Source: Gammaproteobacteria bacterium
Lineage (GTDB): Bacteria; Pseudomonadota; Gammaproteobacteria; GRL18
Direction of reading: 5' to 3'
Assembly: GCA_015231865.1 (NCBI GenBank)
Contig: JADGAU010000010.1
Coordinates: 1 to 38,965, forward strand
DNA: 38,965 bases
Part shown: one piece after another, positions 8,317 to 16,353 of the stretch
How positions within the stretch are numbered: the first letter of the stretch is position 1
How the letters are laid out: every line of letters starts with the position of its first letter
The notes under the pieces: generated by a model
The model's input: only the letters and a program-made list of their open reading frames with translations
Told to the model about the DNA's origin: nothing
The model's database searches: none
Position numbers and translations under genes: made by a program

Positions 8317-8384
8317 AATGGTTAAATAAGAGGTAAACTTTTGGTTGTTTTCTAGTGTGCAAGATTGTTGTGATTAGTAAGCGG

Positions 8385-8639
8385 TTAATCAGGCTTTTCT
8401 ACGTTTAAATTCCCAGTTACCTGGCCTTCCAGATCGTCAGGTAATTTACTGTCATAAATTCAGCGGGATAATATACTGGTCATTTTAACAATTGCTTTGA
8501 TTTGCTCGGGTGTTAATTCAACTAAATCATAATAAACCTTTATACGATTGGCGCTATTGGCCTTGTTCTTTTTAGATTCTTCGTTTCAGTGAAAATAAAG
8601 GTCAACCTGAAAGGAAGTCAGGTAAGTTTGTTGTGTCAT
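8385..8639 (-). CDS. 84-aa protein of unknown function, TGA-recoded (2 in-frame TGA)
   Basis: ATG 8637-8639 to TAA 8385-8387, with TGA at residues 18 and 60. It begins MTQQTYLTSFQVDLYFH and contains VYYDLVELTPEQIKAIVKM and KLPDDLEGQVTGNLNVEKPD. It is soluble and mixed-charge, with no recognised family. A consensus-perfect sigma-70 type promoter lies 54 bases upstream (8693-8720), so it heads the unit with the ATPase and replication-relaxation genes. No Shine-Dalgarno. It is too short in the standard code to appear as an ORF. Confidence 0.65.
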
Positions 8640-8692
8640 AAAGAGATGATTAGGAATAAATTGGTTCGCTTTATTTTTAAAGGAACAATTTA

Positions 8693-8720
8693 ATTATACT
8701 GATAAAAGCTAATTTGTCAA
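8693..8720 (-). promoter_or_regulatory. consensus sigma-70 promoter for the recoded operon
   Basis: On the minus strand TTGACA (8715-8720), a 16-bp spacer and TATAAT (8693-8698), both hexamers perfect. It points into the 84-aa gene and then the ATPase and replication-relaxation-like genes. Confidence 0.75.
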
Positions 8721-8811
8721 ATCTTGACTATTTATCAATAAGATACATAATATATTTTGCTCACCTTTGGGCTATTTAAAGCCAAAACAATTTTTTAAAG
8801 ACAAAATAAAA

Positions 8812-8847
8812 GCCTTGTTCACAATTTTTGAACAAGGTTGCTTTTTG
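8812..8847 (-). terminator. probable terminator overlapping the Rep end region
   Basis: CCTTGTTC (8813-8820) and GAACAAGG (8830-8837) form a perfect 8-bp stem. T-rich sequence flanks it on both sides, so it could work in either direction. It lies just after the TAA of the full-length Rep frame (8850-8852). Confidence 0.65.
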
Positions 8848-8849
8848 GC

Positions 8850-10127
8850 TTATTTTAGGTGTTTCTGGTAAATATAGCGTTTAAAACTACAGGAGACCAA
8901 ATGATGGTTAAAATCTATATTTTCTTTTCAACGTTTGAAAACATTACCCAGGATAGAGTTGGCAAATTCATTTTGTAATTCACTGAGTTGTTGCTCTGAT
9001 AATCCATCCAGATAATTATCAACAGCATTATTCATAATTTGATAGGCTTTCTGAGTTTCTTTGTCTTTTTGCTCCTGAAGCAGTTTTTCAGCTACTTCCA
9101 TTTGCTGTTTTTTTTCCTTCTCTTTCTTCTTGATACAAGCAGATGTTAATAATTCATCAATATCCGGTGATTTTTTTAGGACACCATAGAGATAACTTTT
9201 TTCTGATTGTATAGCCTAGCGTTTTTTCTTGTCCATCACATAAAGATAAATCTGCTTAAGGTAATCAGCTCAGAGTTTATTGAGCAATAAACCATATTCA
9301 GGTTCTTTAAATCCGATAGCCAGGTATTTATCCTGTAAATCAGTATTTCATTTTGTTCCAGCACTTAAGATTGGTTTGTCAGGCACTATGGGTAGTTTTT
9401 TTGTTTGTGCTAAATTTTTAATGGGACTCCTCTTAATATCAAAGATAAATCCAGCGATTCTTCTGCCATGTTTATAAGAGCTGCAGGATACTTTGATATC
9501 GGTAACACGATTAATCAATTTAATTGACGGTTCCAGTAGACTGCTTTTTAAATGACCGACCAGTTTATACTGAGATTTTTTGATAGAAAGCAAATCACGC
9601 AGAGCGGATAAAGGTACTTCTCCCGTATTGCCACGATAAAGATAAGAATAAAAGAAAGCATAAAGTTTAAAATGGTTTTCTTTTTTAAAATAGCGGATAT
9701 TTTCAATCTTGGGTGATGAAAATTTTCCAGTAATCCCAATTAAAAAGGGTAGTATCTCATCATCCAGGCGGATATCTACATAAGAATGTCCATCATTTTT
9801 ATAAAACTGGCAGGAATGCACAAGGTTTCTTTTAAGCCAACCGTTTTTCTTTTTAATCTTGATATAAGACCCCATTAAAGCATCGGTTGCCATATCAATC
9901 CTGGCTATGGCATTTTTATCAGACTTTAGGGCTGGGAAAAATTCAATCAATTGCCTGGTAAAAATACGGTAGGTATGAAATTGTTCGTCCTTCTGTCTGA
10001 TCATGGAAATGGCGACAGATAAGACTCGATGGGCGTCAGTTGGCAGATTAAATGTCGCCGAGGTGAATTCGTTGGTCCTGACTAAACTGTTTTTTCAGTC
10101 AATGTTGCTTACTTCTATATGTTCCAT
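8850..10127 (-). CDS. Rep_3-type plasmid replication initiator, TGA-recoded, one in-frame TAG
   Basis: From ATG 10125-10127 the frame runs to TAA 8850-8852 (425 residues) if TGA is sense (residues 11, 260, 286 and 400) and a single TAG at residue 304 (9216-9218) is passed. The N-terminus SLVRTNEFTSATFNLPTDAH and MATDALMGSYIKIKKKNGWL match Rep_3-type initiators with two winged-helix domains. The C-terminal region is charged (KKKEKEKKQQMEVAEKLLQE), ending with LSEQQLSELQNEFANSIL as in many Rep proteins. The TAG may be a nonsense mutation (one base from CAG or AAG), leaving a 303-residue product. Iterons and an operator-like repeat lie just upstream. Confidence 0.8.
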
Positions 10128-10150
10128 AATTTTAAGTTAATGATTAATAG

Positions 10151-10178
10151 CCTCAATATATTGAAATATCACAAAGAT
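10151..10178 (-). promoter_or_regulatory. possible rep promoter
   Basis: On the minus strand TTGCAT, a 16-bp spacer and TATATT precede ATG 10127 by a few tens of bases, overlapping the operator-like inverted repeat (10168-10193). The -35 match is imperfect, so this is a weak call. Confidence 0.4.
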
Positions 10179-10193
10179 GCAAGTTTTTGTGAT
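10168..10193. promoter_or_regulatory. operator-like inverted repeat before rep
   Basis: ATCACAAA (10168-10175) and TTTGTGAT (10186-10193) form a perfect 8-bp inverted repeat with a 10-bp centre. The half-site core TGTGAT also occurs in the middle iteron (AAGTGTGATGG). In iteron plasmids Rep dimers often repress their own gene from such an inverted repeat; that role is inferred here. Confidence 0.55.
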
Positions 10194-10227
10194 AGTATTT
10201 TTTGTGTTCCATTTTTGAGATATCTCT

Positions 10228-10290
10228 CCTGAAAGTTGTAATACTTCACCTGAAAAGTGTGATGGTTGTCCTGAAAAAAATGATAATTAA
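10228..10290. repeat. three 21-bp direct repeats (iterons), candidate plasmid origin
   Basis: CCTGAAA starts at 10228, 10249 and 10270, an exact 21-bp period. The second copy is CCTGAAAAGTGTGATGGTTG; the others diverge in the second half. The A+T-rich stretch that follows and the adjacent Rep_3 gene fit an iteron-type replication origin. Confidence 0.65.
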
Positions 10291-10533
10291 ACTACTTATT
10301 CCCTTTAGTTAAGCCAACAGTTACAGGCTTAAACGAATAGAAACGATTAAATATATAAACTACTGTATGTGGTAAATAATCTTAAATCTTTTCTCTCATT
10401 CCTTATCTTCAACTAAACAGACACCAAAACAGACACCAAACGATAAAAATGGGTAATTTCAGGGTGCAAAAAAGCTGAATTTCAAACAATAAAAAAGCCC
10501 TGTAATCGATTGATATACAAGGCTTTAAGAATA
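10291..10533. other. non-coding stretch between iterons and tRNA-Asn
   Basis: No gene is supported. It holds a 12-bp tandem repeat (CAGACACCAAAA, CAGACACCAAAC; 10418-10441) and the tRNA terminator stem (about 10492-10528). This is where an element joined at the tRNA 3' end would have its att region, but no integrase gene and no second copy of the tRNA end were found in the window. Confidence 0.5.
10490..10530 (-). terminator. terminator after tRNA-Asn
   Basis: On the minus strand AAAGCCTTGTA and TACAGGGCTTTTTT form a stem with a T run, immediately 3' of the tRNA gene. Confidence 0.65.
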
Positions 10534-10608
10534 TGGCTCCCCCAATATGATTCGAACATATGACCAAGTGATTAACAGTCACCTACTCTACCGCTGAGCT
10601 ATGGGGGA
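10534..10608 (-). tRNA. tRNA-Asn (anticodon GTT)
   Basis: Cloverleaf on the minus strand with acceptor arm TCCCCCA/TGGGGGA, D-arm GCTCAGCGGTAGAG, anticodon loop CTGTTAATC (GTT), T-loop GTTCGAATC and an encoded CCA end (10534-10536). A good promoter lies upstream. tRNA 3' ends are common integration sites, and the mobile region begins directly downstream. Confidence 0.95.
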
Positions 10609-10643
10609 ATAACTAATCCAGCAATGCTGTAAAAGTTGTGCGT

Positions 10644-10672
10644 ATTCTATTGAGAATTATTATTTAGGTCAA
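10644..10672 (-). promoter_or_regulatory. sigma-70 promoter of tRNA-Asn
   Basis: On the minus strand TTGACC (10667-10672), a 17-bp spacer and TAGAAT (10644-10649), about 35 bases before the tRNA 5' end. Confidence 0.7.
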
Positions 10673-10688
10673 GTGATTTTTAAATATT

Positions 10689-11267
10689 CTAGCTAGTTTT
10701 TTCATATGGTAAGCACTTATTGATTGAAGTTGTACTTAATTCATCATTTGTTCTTATCCTTCCTGTTCTTGAGATAATAACTGCTTTGCTTTGTTCTGCA
10801 TGATATTCGTGACAAAATAAGAAAGTGCCATTGGTATGACTAAAACCTCTGGCGTAAAATAAGACATACTCATCTGAACCAGAAAAACTTTTATAGATAA
10901 TTTTATTTGCGCCTTTTAATCTGTGTTGTTTAAAAATAAGTTTTTCATCACTATCAAATTGTTTGTTTTGATTTTTATCTGCAAAAACCAGCCAACCATC
11001 AGACCACTCCACATCGGCTTCACATTGTTTTAAATTCTTACTTTTACACATGATCAGTGTTTGGTTGTTGATAATTGCTCTTGAACGAGCTAATTGTAAC
11101 TGGCTAAATAACACGGTAAGACTGCCATTATGTCTAACGGTTGATAAGGTGTTTGCCATGGAAGGAATTGCAATCGATGTGATGATATAAAAAATGCTTA
11201 AGGCGATTAATAATTCAATTAATGTGAAACCACTAATTGATTGATTTGAAATTGATTGTTTTAACAT
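10689..11267 (-). CDS. GspH/FimT-type pseudopilin
   Basis: 192 residues. A type IV pilin-like N-terminus with GFTLIELLIALSIFYIITSI (from about residue 13): cleavage after Gly, then Phe with Glu at +5, a single hydrophobic helix for assembly into a pseudopilus. The C-terminal part fits GspH/FimT minor pseudopilins (DGWLVFADKNQNKQFDSDE, GRIRTNDE). The start is supported by GGGAGAG before ATG 11267. No other pilus genes are adjacent, which is usual for orphan FimT-like genes. Confidence 0.85.
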   Translation of the reverse strand: MLKQSISNQSISGFTLIELLIALSIFYIITSIAIPSMANTLSTVRHNGSLTVLFSQLQLARSRAIINNQTLIMCKSKNLKQCEADVEWSDGWLVFADKNQNKQFDSDEKLIFKQHRLKGANKIIYKSFSGSDEYVLFYARGFSHTNGTFLFCHEYHAEQSKAVIISRTGRIRTNDELSTTSINKCLPYEKTS

Positions 11268-11437
11268 TGATACTCTCCCTAAATCTAATTTAGAGAAAGT
11301 ATAAAGGTATGGGCTATAATTCTATGTCAGTAGCAGATTGTGTTTGTGTCAGATAAATCTGATTTTGACATAAAAGAAACAACAATATCGTCTATTTTAT
11401 GTCTTTGTTGGAAGAATGCTTATCAACGAATAGTCGT

Positions 11438-12622
11438 TTATGAAAATAACTTTTCCAGACGTGAAATTGCTTCCTTCAAGTTTTCCATACTGGTAGCAAA
11501 CGATAAACGAATATTACCGGGTGCACCAAAAGCTGTTCCTGGGACTAAGGCGACTTCTGCTTTTTCCAGAATATAGTTTGTTAATTCAACATCATCATTA
11601 ACATCAACGATACGATTGATTAATTCTTTAACATTAAAAAAACAATAAAAAGCACCTTGAGATTGTAAAGCTTTTATACCATCAATCTGGTTTAAGGCAT
11701 TGACAATGTAATCGTGTCTTTCTTTAAATGCGGTTAACATCTCAGTGATACAGCCCTGATCCCCATTTAATGCTTGTAGTGCAGCAGCTTGCGAAACAGA
11801 TGAAGGGTTTGAAGTACTTTGTGACTGAATTTTTGTCATGGCCTTGATAACTTCGATAGGCCCCGCACAATAACCAATACGCCATCCGGTCATAGCATAA
11901 GCTTTACTGACACCATTCATGGTAATCACTCTGTTTTTTAAATCCGGACAAACCTGGGCAATAGTAGAATAGGCTTCTTCAGACCAGATAATATGTTCAT
12001 ACATATCATCACTGGCAATAATGACATTTGGATAATCTCTTAACACTGCTCCTATTTGCTCTAAATCTTCACGACTATAACAAACACCGGTTGGATTCGA
12101 TGGACTATTAATAACCAATAAACGAGTTTTATCTGTGATTGCATCCTGAAGTTGTTGAGCGGTTAACTTGAAACCTTGTTCTATTCCGGCAGAAACAATA
12201 ACAGGCTTGGCATCGGCAAGAATGACCATATCAGGATATGAAACCCAGTAAGGGGCAGGAATAATGACTTCATCACCCGGGTTTAATAATGCCTGACACA
12301 GGTTATAAAAACTTTGCTTCCCGCCACTTGAAACTAGAACTTGCTCAGCGGTATATTCAAGATCATTATCTCGTTTGAATTTATCAACAATTGCCTGTCG
12401 AAGTTGAACGGTACCGGCAACGGCCGTATAGCGTGTTTCACCTTCATTAATTGCCTTAATTGCCGCATTTTTTATATGTTGAGGTGTATCAAAATCCGGC
12501 TCGCCTGCAGCAAGACCAATGATACTTTTACCGGCAGCCTTTAGCTCTTTAGCCTTTGCAGTAATCGCTAATGTGGCGGAAGGTTTAACTGAATTTACAC
12601 GATTAGATAAACTGATGCTCAA
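11438..12622 (-). CDS. class I PLP-dependent aminotransferase (AspC/AatA-like)
   Basis: 394 residues, the normal length for the aspartate aminotransferase Ib subgroup. Seen are the N-terminal substrate-domain sequence GLAAGEPDFDTP, the NSPSNPTG loop, SDDMYEHIIW, and the PLP lysine in GVSKAYAMTGWRIGYCAGP (about residue 239), with R of WRIGY binding substrate or phosphate. Likely transfers amino groups between aspartate or related amino acids and 2-oxoglutarate; exact specificity cannot be read. It starts at TTG 12620-12622 with TGGAG eight bases upstream. It is divergent from uvrB. Confidence 0.92.
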   Translation of the reverse strand: MSISLSNRVNSVKPSATLAITAKAKELKAAGKSIIGLAAGEPDFDTPQHIKNAAIKAINEGETRYTAVAGTVQLRQAIVDKFKRDNDLEYTAEQVLVSSGGKQSFYNLCQALLNPGDEVIIPAPYWVSYPDMVILADAKPVIVSAGIEQGFKLTAQQLQDAITDKTRLLVINSPSNPTGVCYSREDLEQIGAVLRDYPNVIIASDDMYEHIIWSEEAYSTIAQVCPDLKNRVITMNGVSKAYAMTGWRIGYCAGPIEVIKAMTKIQSQSTSNPSSVSQAAALQALNGDQGCITEMLTAFKERHDYIVNALNQIDGIKALQSQGAFYCFFNVKELINRIVDVNDDVELTNYILEKAEVALVPGTAFGAPGNIRLSFATSMENLKEAISRLEKLFS

Positions 12623-12698
12623 GTTGATTCTCCAGTCAATGTCAGAACTGTTATAATAATATCATATAATACTAATAAACCACCAAGACTTTATAACA

Positions 12699-14723
12699 AT
12701 GTTTAAAAGAAATATGAAAGATATTTATCAATTAGAATCAAAATTTGAACCCGGCGGTGATCAACCTAAAGCTATCAATGATTTAGTCGAGGGTATCAAT
12801 AACGGCGAATTGGGTATGACGCTACTAGGTGTAACAGGTTCTGGCAAAACCTTTACTATGGCTAATGTTATTTCTCAGTTACAACGTCCGGCGTTAATTC
12901 TGGCTCACAATAAAACCCTGGCAGCGCAATTATATGGAGAAATGAGAGAGTTTTTTCCACATAATTCAGTGGAGTATTTTGTTTCCTACTATGATTATTA
13001 TCAGCCAGAAGCCTATGTACCAACATCTGATACTTTTATTGAAAAAGATGCTTCCATTAATGATCATATCGAACAAATGCGCTTATCAGCAACTAAAGCA
13101 CTTCTTGAACGATCTGACACTATCATTGTTGCTTCGGTTTCCTGTATTTATGGTTTAGGTGATCCTGAGTCTTATATGCAAATGCTATTACATGTATCTC
13201 GTGGCGAAACGATTGATCAGCGCAGCATCTTAAGACGTTTAGCAGAATTACAATACACTCGCAATGATGTCGTTTTTCAGCGAGCAACTTATCGGGTTCG
13301 GGGTGATGTCATTGATGTTTACCCAGCCGATTCGGATAGTGAAGCGGTTCGAATTGAATTATTTGATGATGAAGTAGAAGCGCTATACTACTTTGATCCG
13401 TTAACAGGTGAAATTATAAAAGAAGTTGCCCGGTTAACGATTTACCCCAAAACTCACTATGTTACTCCTCGGGAAAAAATTCTAATCGCTATTGAAGATA
13501 TTAAGGAAGAATTAAAAGAGCGCCTGGAATATTTACGTGCGGAGAATAAATTGGTTGAAGCTCAAAGGCTTGAGCAAAGAACACAACTAGATTTAGAAAT
13601 GCTCAATGAGCTTGGCTATTGCTCTGGTATTGAAAATTACTCTCGCTACCTTTCTGGCAGAAATCCCGGTGAACCGCCACCAACTTTTCTTGATTATTTA
13701 CCCGATGATGCCCTTATCTTTATTGATGAAAGCCATGTTACGATTCCTCAAATAGGCGCGATGTATAAAGGCGATCGTTCCCGTAAAGAAAACCTGGTTA
13801 ACTATGGTTTCCGTTTACCTTCTGCTCTGGATAATCGTCCTTTACGCTTTGATGAATACGAAAAGCTAGTCTCTCAATCCATTTATATCTCTGCTACGCC
13901 AGCCAATTACGAAAAAGAGCACTCCGGTTTTATTACTGAGCAGGTTGTACGCCCTACCGGTTTAATCGATCCCGAAGTATTTATACATCCGGCGACTAAC
14001 CAGGTGGATGATTTATTATCGGAAATCAATCAAACCACTAAAAATAATGAACGAGTTTTAGTGACCACATTAACAAAACGCATGGCTGAGGATTTAACCG
14101 ATTACTTAACCGATCATGATGTACGCTGTCGTTATTTACATTCTGACATTGATACGGTAGAACGAATTGAAATTATCCGGGATTTACGCTTAGGTGAGTT
14201 TGACGTGCTCATCGGTATTAACTTATTAAGAGAAGGTTTAGATATACCTGAAGTATCCTTAGTGACTATATTGGATGCTGATAAAGAGGGCTTTTTACGT
14301 TCCGATCGTTCTTTAATTCAGACCATGGGCCGTGCTGCCAGAAATGCCAATGGACGTGTGATTTTATATGCCGATAGAATTACCGGTTCTATGCAACGCG
14401 CCATGGATGAAACCCAAAGACGTCGTGAAAAGCAGATGGCATTTAATGAAGAGCATGGAATTACACCACAGGGCATTCGTAAATCAGTACAGGATATTAT
14501 GGATAGCGCCATTCCCGGTACCGGTAAAAGCAAAAAGATTAAACATAAAAAAGTGGCTGAGAATCAGGCTGAATATGCGGTTATGTCGCCTGAGCAATTA
14601 CAAAAGAAAATTAAAGCTCTGGAAAAAACCATGTTTGATCATGCGCAAAATATGGAGTTTGAAATGGCGGCTAAAATTCGTGATGAAGTTAAGGCATTAC
14701 GTGACAACTTTCTGCTCGTGTAA
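12699..14723 (+). CDS. uvrB: UvrB, excinuclease ABC subunit B
   Basis: 674 residues, full length. Damage-verification helicase of nucleotide excision repair, loaded by UvrA and cleaved at by UvrC. Seen are Walker A GVTGSGKT (about residue 45-52), the beta-hairpin [12 protein letters not shown], the DESH-like box FIDESHVT, the helicase motifs [20 protein letters not shown], and the C-terminal UVR motif ([20 protein letters not shown]) that binds UvrC. The family start may be the second ATG (12714, [11 protein letters not shown]). Divergent from the aminotransferase with about 75 bases between them. Confidence 0.98.
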   Translation: MFKRNMKDIYQLESKFEPGGDQPKAINDLVEGINNGELGMTLLGVTGSGKTFTMANVISQLQRPALILAHNKTLAAQLYGEMREFFPHNSVEYFVSYYDYYQPEAYVPTSDTFIEKDASINDHIEQMRLSATKALLERSDTIIVASVSCIYGLGDPESYMQMLLHVSRGETIDQRSILRRLAELQYTRNDVVFQRATYRVRGDVIDVYPADSDSEAVRIELFDDEVEALYYFDPLTGEIIKEVARLTIYPKTHYVTPREKILIAIEDIKEELKERLEYLRAENKLVEAQRLEQRTQLDLEMLNELGYCSGIENYSRYLSGRNPGEPPPTFLDYLPDDALIFIDESHVTIPQIGAMYKGDRSRKENLVNYGFRLPSALDNRPLRFDEYEKLVSQSIYISATPANYEKEHSGFITEQVVRPTGLIDPEVFIHPATNQVDDLLSEINQTTKNNERVLVTTLTKRMAEDLTDYLTDHDVRCRYLHSDIDTVERIEIIRDLRLGEFDVLIGINLLREGLDIPEVSLVTILDADKEGFLRSDRSLIQTMGRAARNANGRVILYADRITGSMQRAMDETQRRREKQMAFNEEHGITPQGIRKSVQDIMDSAIPGTGKSKKIKHKKVAENQAEYAVMSPEQLQKKIKALEKTMFDHAQNMEFEMAAKIRDEVKALRDNFLLV

Positions 14724-14835
14724 TTATTGTTGTTTCTAAAGATAGGTCTCGTTTCATCAACATAGCAGCTCATAATATGCTTTAGATGTTAAGTTTATTC
14801 TCGTGTGAGTCCTAAAGGGAGAATCAAGAAAGGTA

Positions 14836-15312
14836 TTAGAAGTTAAATAATTGCAAAGCAAAAATTAAGGCATCTTCTTTTCCTGTTCCACCATTTCTGC
14901 CATTGGGATAATAGTTCTTACGGCGATCTATTTCATTAAACCCTTTACTTAAATATAATTTCTGTGCGACGGTATTAGATATTCTGACTTCAAGAAACAC
15001 TTGCTGCATCTTATTTTCTTGTGCTTCATCAATCAGAAAATCAAGAAACACTTTTCCATACCCCTGCTTTTGATAAGCCTTAGCTATGGCGATATTTAAT
15101 AAATGACATTCACCTACAGCCATTGACATGATAGCAAAGCCTATACTTTGATGATTTATTTTCAATATAAACCCTGCGTAGCCACTTTTTAGACAGTCCT
15201 TAAAAATTCCAATAGACCAGGGCGCTAACGCCACTTCATTTTCAATTTTTAAAACATCAGATAAGTTCTCTAACGTCATGACATAAAATTCAGGTTCGTA
15301 CGTATTATTCAT
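14836..15312 (-). CDS. rimI: RimI-like ribosomal protein S18-alanine N-acetyltransferase
   Basis: 158 residues. GNAT acetyltransferase, expected to acetylate the N-terminal alanine of ribosomal protein S18 using acetyl-CoA. Seen are the NIAIAKAYQKQGYGKVFLDF acetyl-CoA binding loop (Q/RxxGxG/A), LEVRISNTVAQKLYLSKGF and the RRKNYYPNGRNG end typical of RimI. It starts 3 bases after the UDG-like gene stop (TGA 15316-15318), the standard gammaproteobacterial arrangement. Confidence 0.9.
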   Translation of the reverse strand: MNNTYEPEFYVMTLENLSDVLKIENEVALAPWSIGIFKDCLKSGYAGFILKINHQSIGFAIMSMAVGECHLLNIAIAKAYQKQGYGKVFLDFLIDEAQENKMQQVFLEVRISNTVAQKLYLSKGFNEIDRRKNYYPNGRNGGTGKEDALIFALQLFNF

Positions 15313-15315
15313 TAA

Positions 15316-16344
15316 TCAAACACAATCTAAAGCATTCTTTATTTTAAGCCAGTCATCCTGTGCCTGAGCCTTATATAAAGGATGACGCAATAAAAAATCA
15401 GGATGAAAAGTAAAGTTAATAGGGATTTTTTTCTCTATTCCATCTGTCATAATACTTAAATAAGAATTCTCTGTTCTTAACTGTTTTAGTGAATTTATCT
15501 TTTCTTCATTTTGATTATCAATATGTATAAACTTAAAGAAGTGTTCGAAGTTAAAATTTCCCATTACAACAATATGTTTTGCATCTAATAGCGATAATTC
15601 TTTTATCAGATAACTAAAACATGCTTCATATTCTTCATTCGATGGAGGTTGGTTACGTTTTGTATGACATTTTAATACATCGGTGACATAAACATTAAAA
15701 ATGTTTAATTCCATTCCTGTTAAAATATTATTAAGTAGTGCTAAATGATTAGATGTAAGCAATTGATTATTTTGCTGCTCAAGATCTCTTGGTGATTCAA
15801 CTAGTAAAGCAAGTGTTGGTACACTTTCGTTTTGGCATAAAAAACGACCTAATAACCTTTTTTGCTGATAATTTCTTTGCTGACATTGCTGGCAATTATT
15901 TATTTCTTGATTTAGTGTTGTTAATTGCGTATCAAAAAAATCTGTTTTTTTGATTTCGACAACATGCTGATAGTTCTGTTTGTTATCAGTTTTATTTTGC
16001 TGATTTTCTACTTCTTGAACGGCTTCTTTTTCTACAGGAGTAATTTTATTAGAAATATTAGCTTGAGTTGTTTGATGAACCTGGGAATTTGTAACTTTTT
16101 TATTGGCTACTTGATGGGGCGATACATTCGGCTTTGTTTTTTCCGGGGCAAAAGTTATAACTTTTGCAATAGACTGAGTTTCCGGAGTTTTTTCTACTAC
16201 GATAGCATTCGTTCTATCTTGAATGACATAAGTGGATTGGATTTTATTATCAAAATCAGGCGATTGTCTGTCTAACCATACCGGGATCCCGAGTTGAGAC
16301 AGACAATACTGGCGCAATGCCTCTTCATTTGAATCTAAAGACAT
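15316..16344 (-). CDS. uracil-DNA glycosylase-like (family 4-like) protein
   Basis: 342 residues. The C-terminal half (from about 145) has CQQC and, later, C-x15-C (VLKCHTKRNQPPSNEEYEAC), the cysteine spacing of 4Fe-4S family 4 uracil-DNA glycosylases. The catalytic motif that is normally GEAPG reads VESPRDLEQ, and the C-terminal HPS-type motif reads HPDFLLR, so activity is uncertain. The N-terminal 40-140 region is a low-complexity Gln/Asn/Lys/Thr-rich linker, common for the RimI-linked members of this group. Ends in TGA, just before rimI. Confidence 0.78.
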   Translation of the reverse strand: MSLDSNEEALRQYCLSQLGIPVWLDRQSPDFDNKIQSTYVIQDRTNAIVVEKTPETQSIAKVITFAPEKTKPNVSPHQVANKKVTNSQVHQTTQANISNKITPVEKEAVQEVENQQNKTDNKQNYQHVVEIKKTDFFDTQLTTLNQEINNCQQCQQRNYQQKRLLGRFLCQNESVPTLALLVESPRDLEQQNNQLLTSNHLALLNNILTGMELNIFNVYVTDVLKCHTKRNQPPSNEEYEACFSYLIKELSLLDAKHIVVMGNFNFEHFFKFIHIDNQNEEKINSLKQLRTENSYLSIMTDGIEKKIPINFTFHPDFLLRHPLYKAQAQDDWLKIKNALDCV

Positions 16345-16353
16345 ACCTATATA

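Noticed and set aside
9280-9477. Plus-strand ORF within the recoded Rep gene
   Set aside because: Antisense to the Rep reading frame, with no motif or ribosome-binding site.
6179-10127. Interpretation of the block as ordinary decaying pseudogenes
   Set aside because: Interruptions are almost all TGA (21 TGA, 1 TAG, 0 TAA), with no frameshift and intact motifs throughout.
6179-10127. TGA = tryptophan (code 4) instead of glycine
   Set aside because: Some sites could fit Trp, but the Walker A site and the NLRV-TGA and SN-TGA-K sites favour Gly; kept as the main alternative.
6179-10127. Selenocysteine insertion at TGA
   Set aside because: Too many TGA codons, spread over non-redox proteins and falling at glycine-like positions.
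14368-14739. 123-codon ORF overlapping the uvrB end
   Set aside because: Low-complexity shadow frame; uvrB is full length here.
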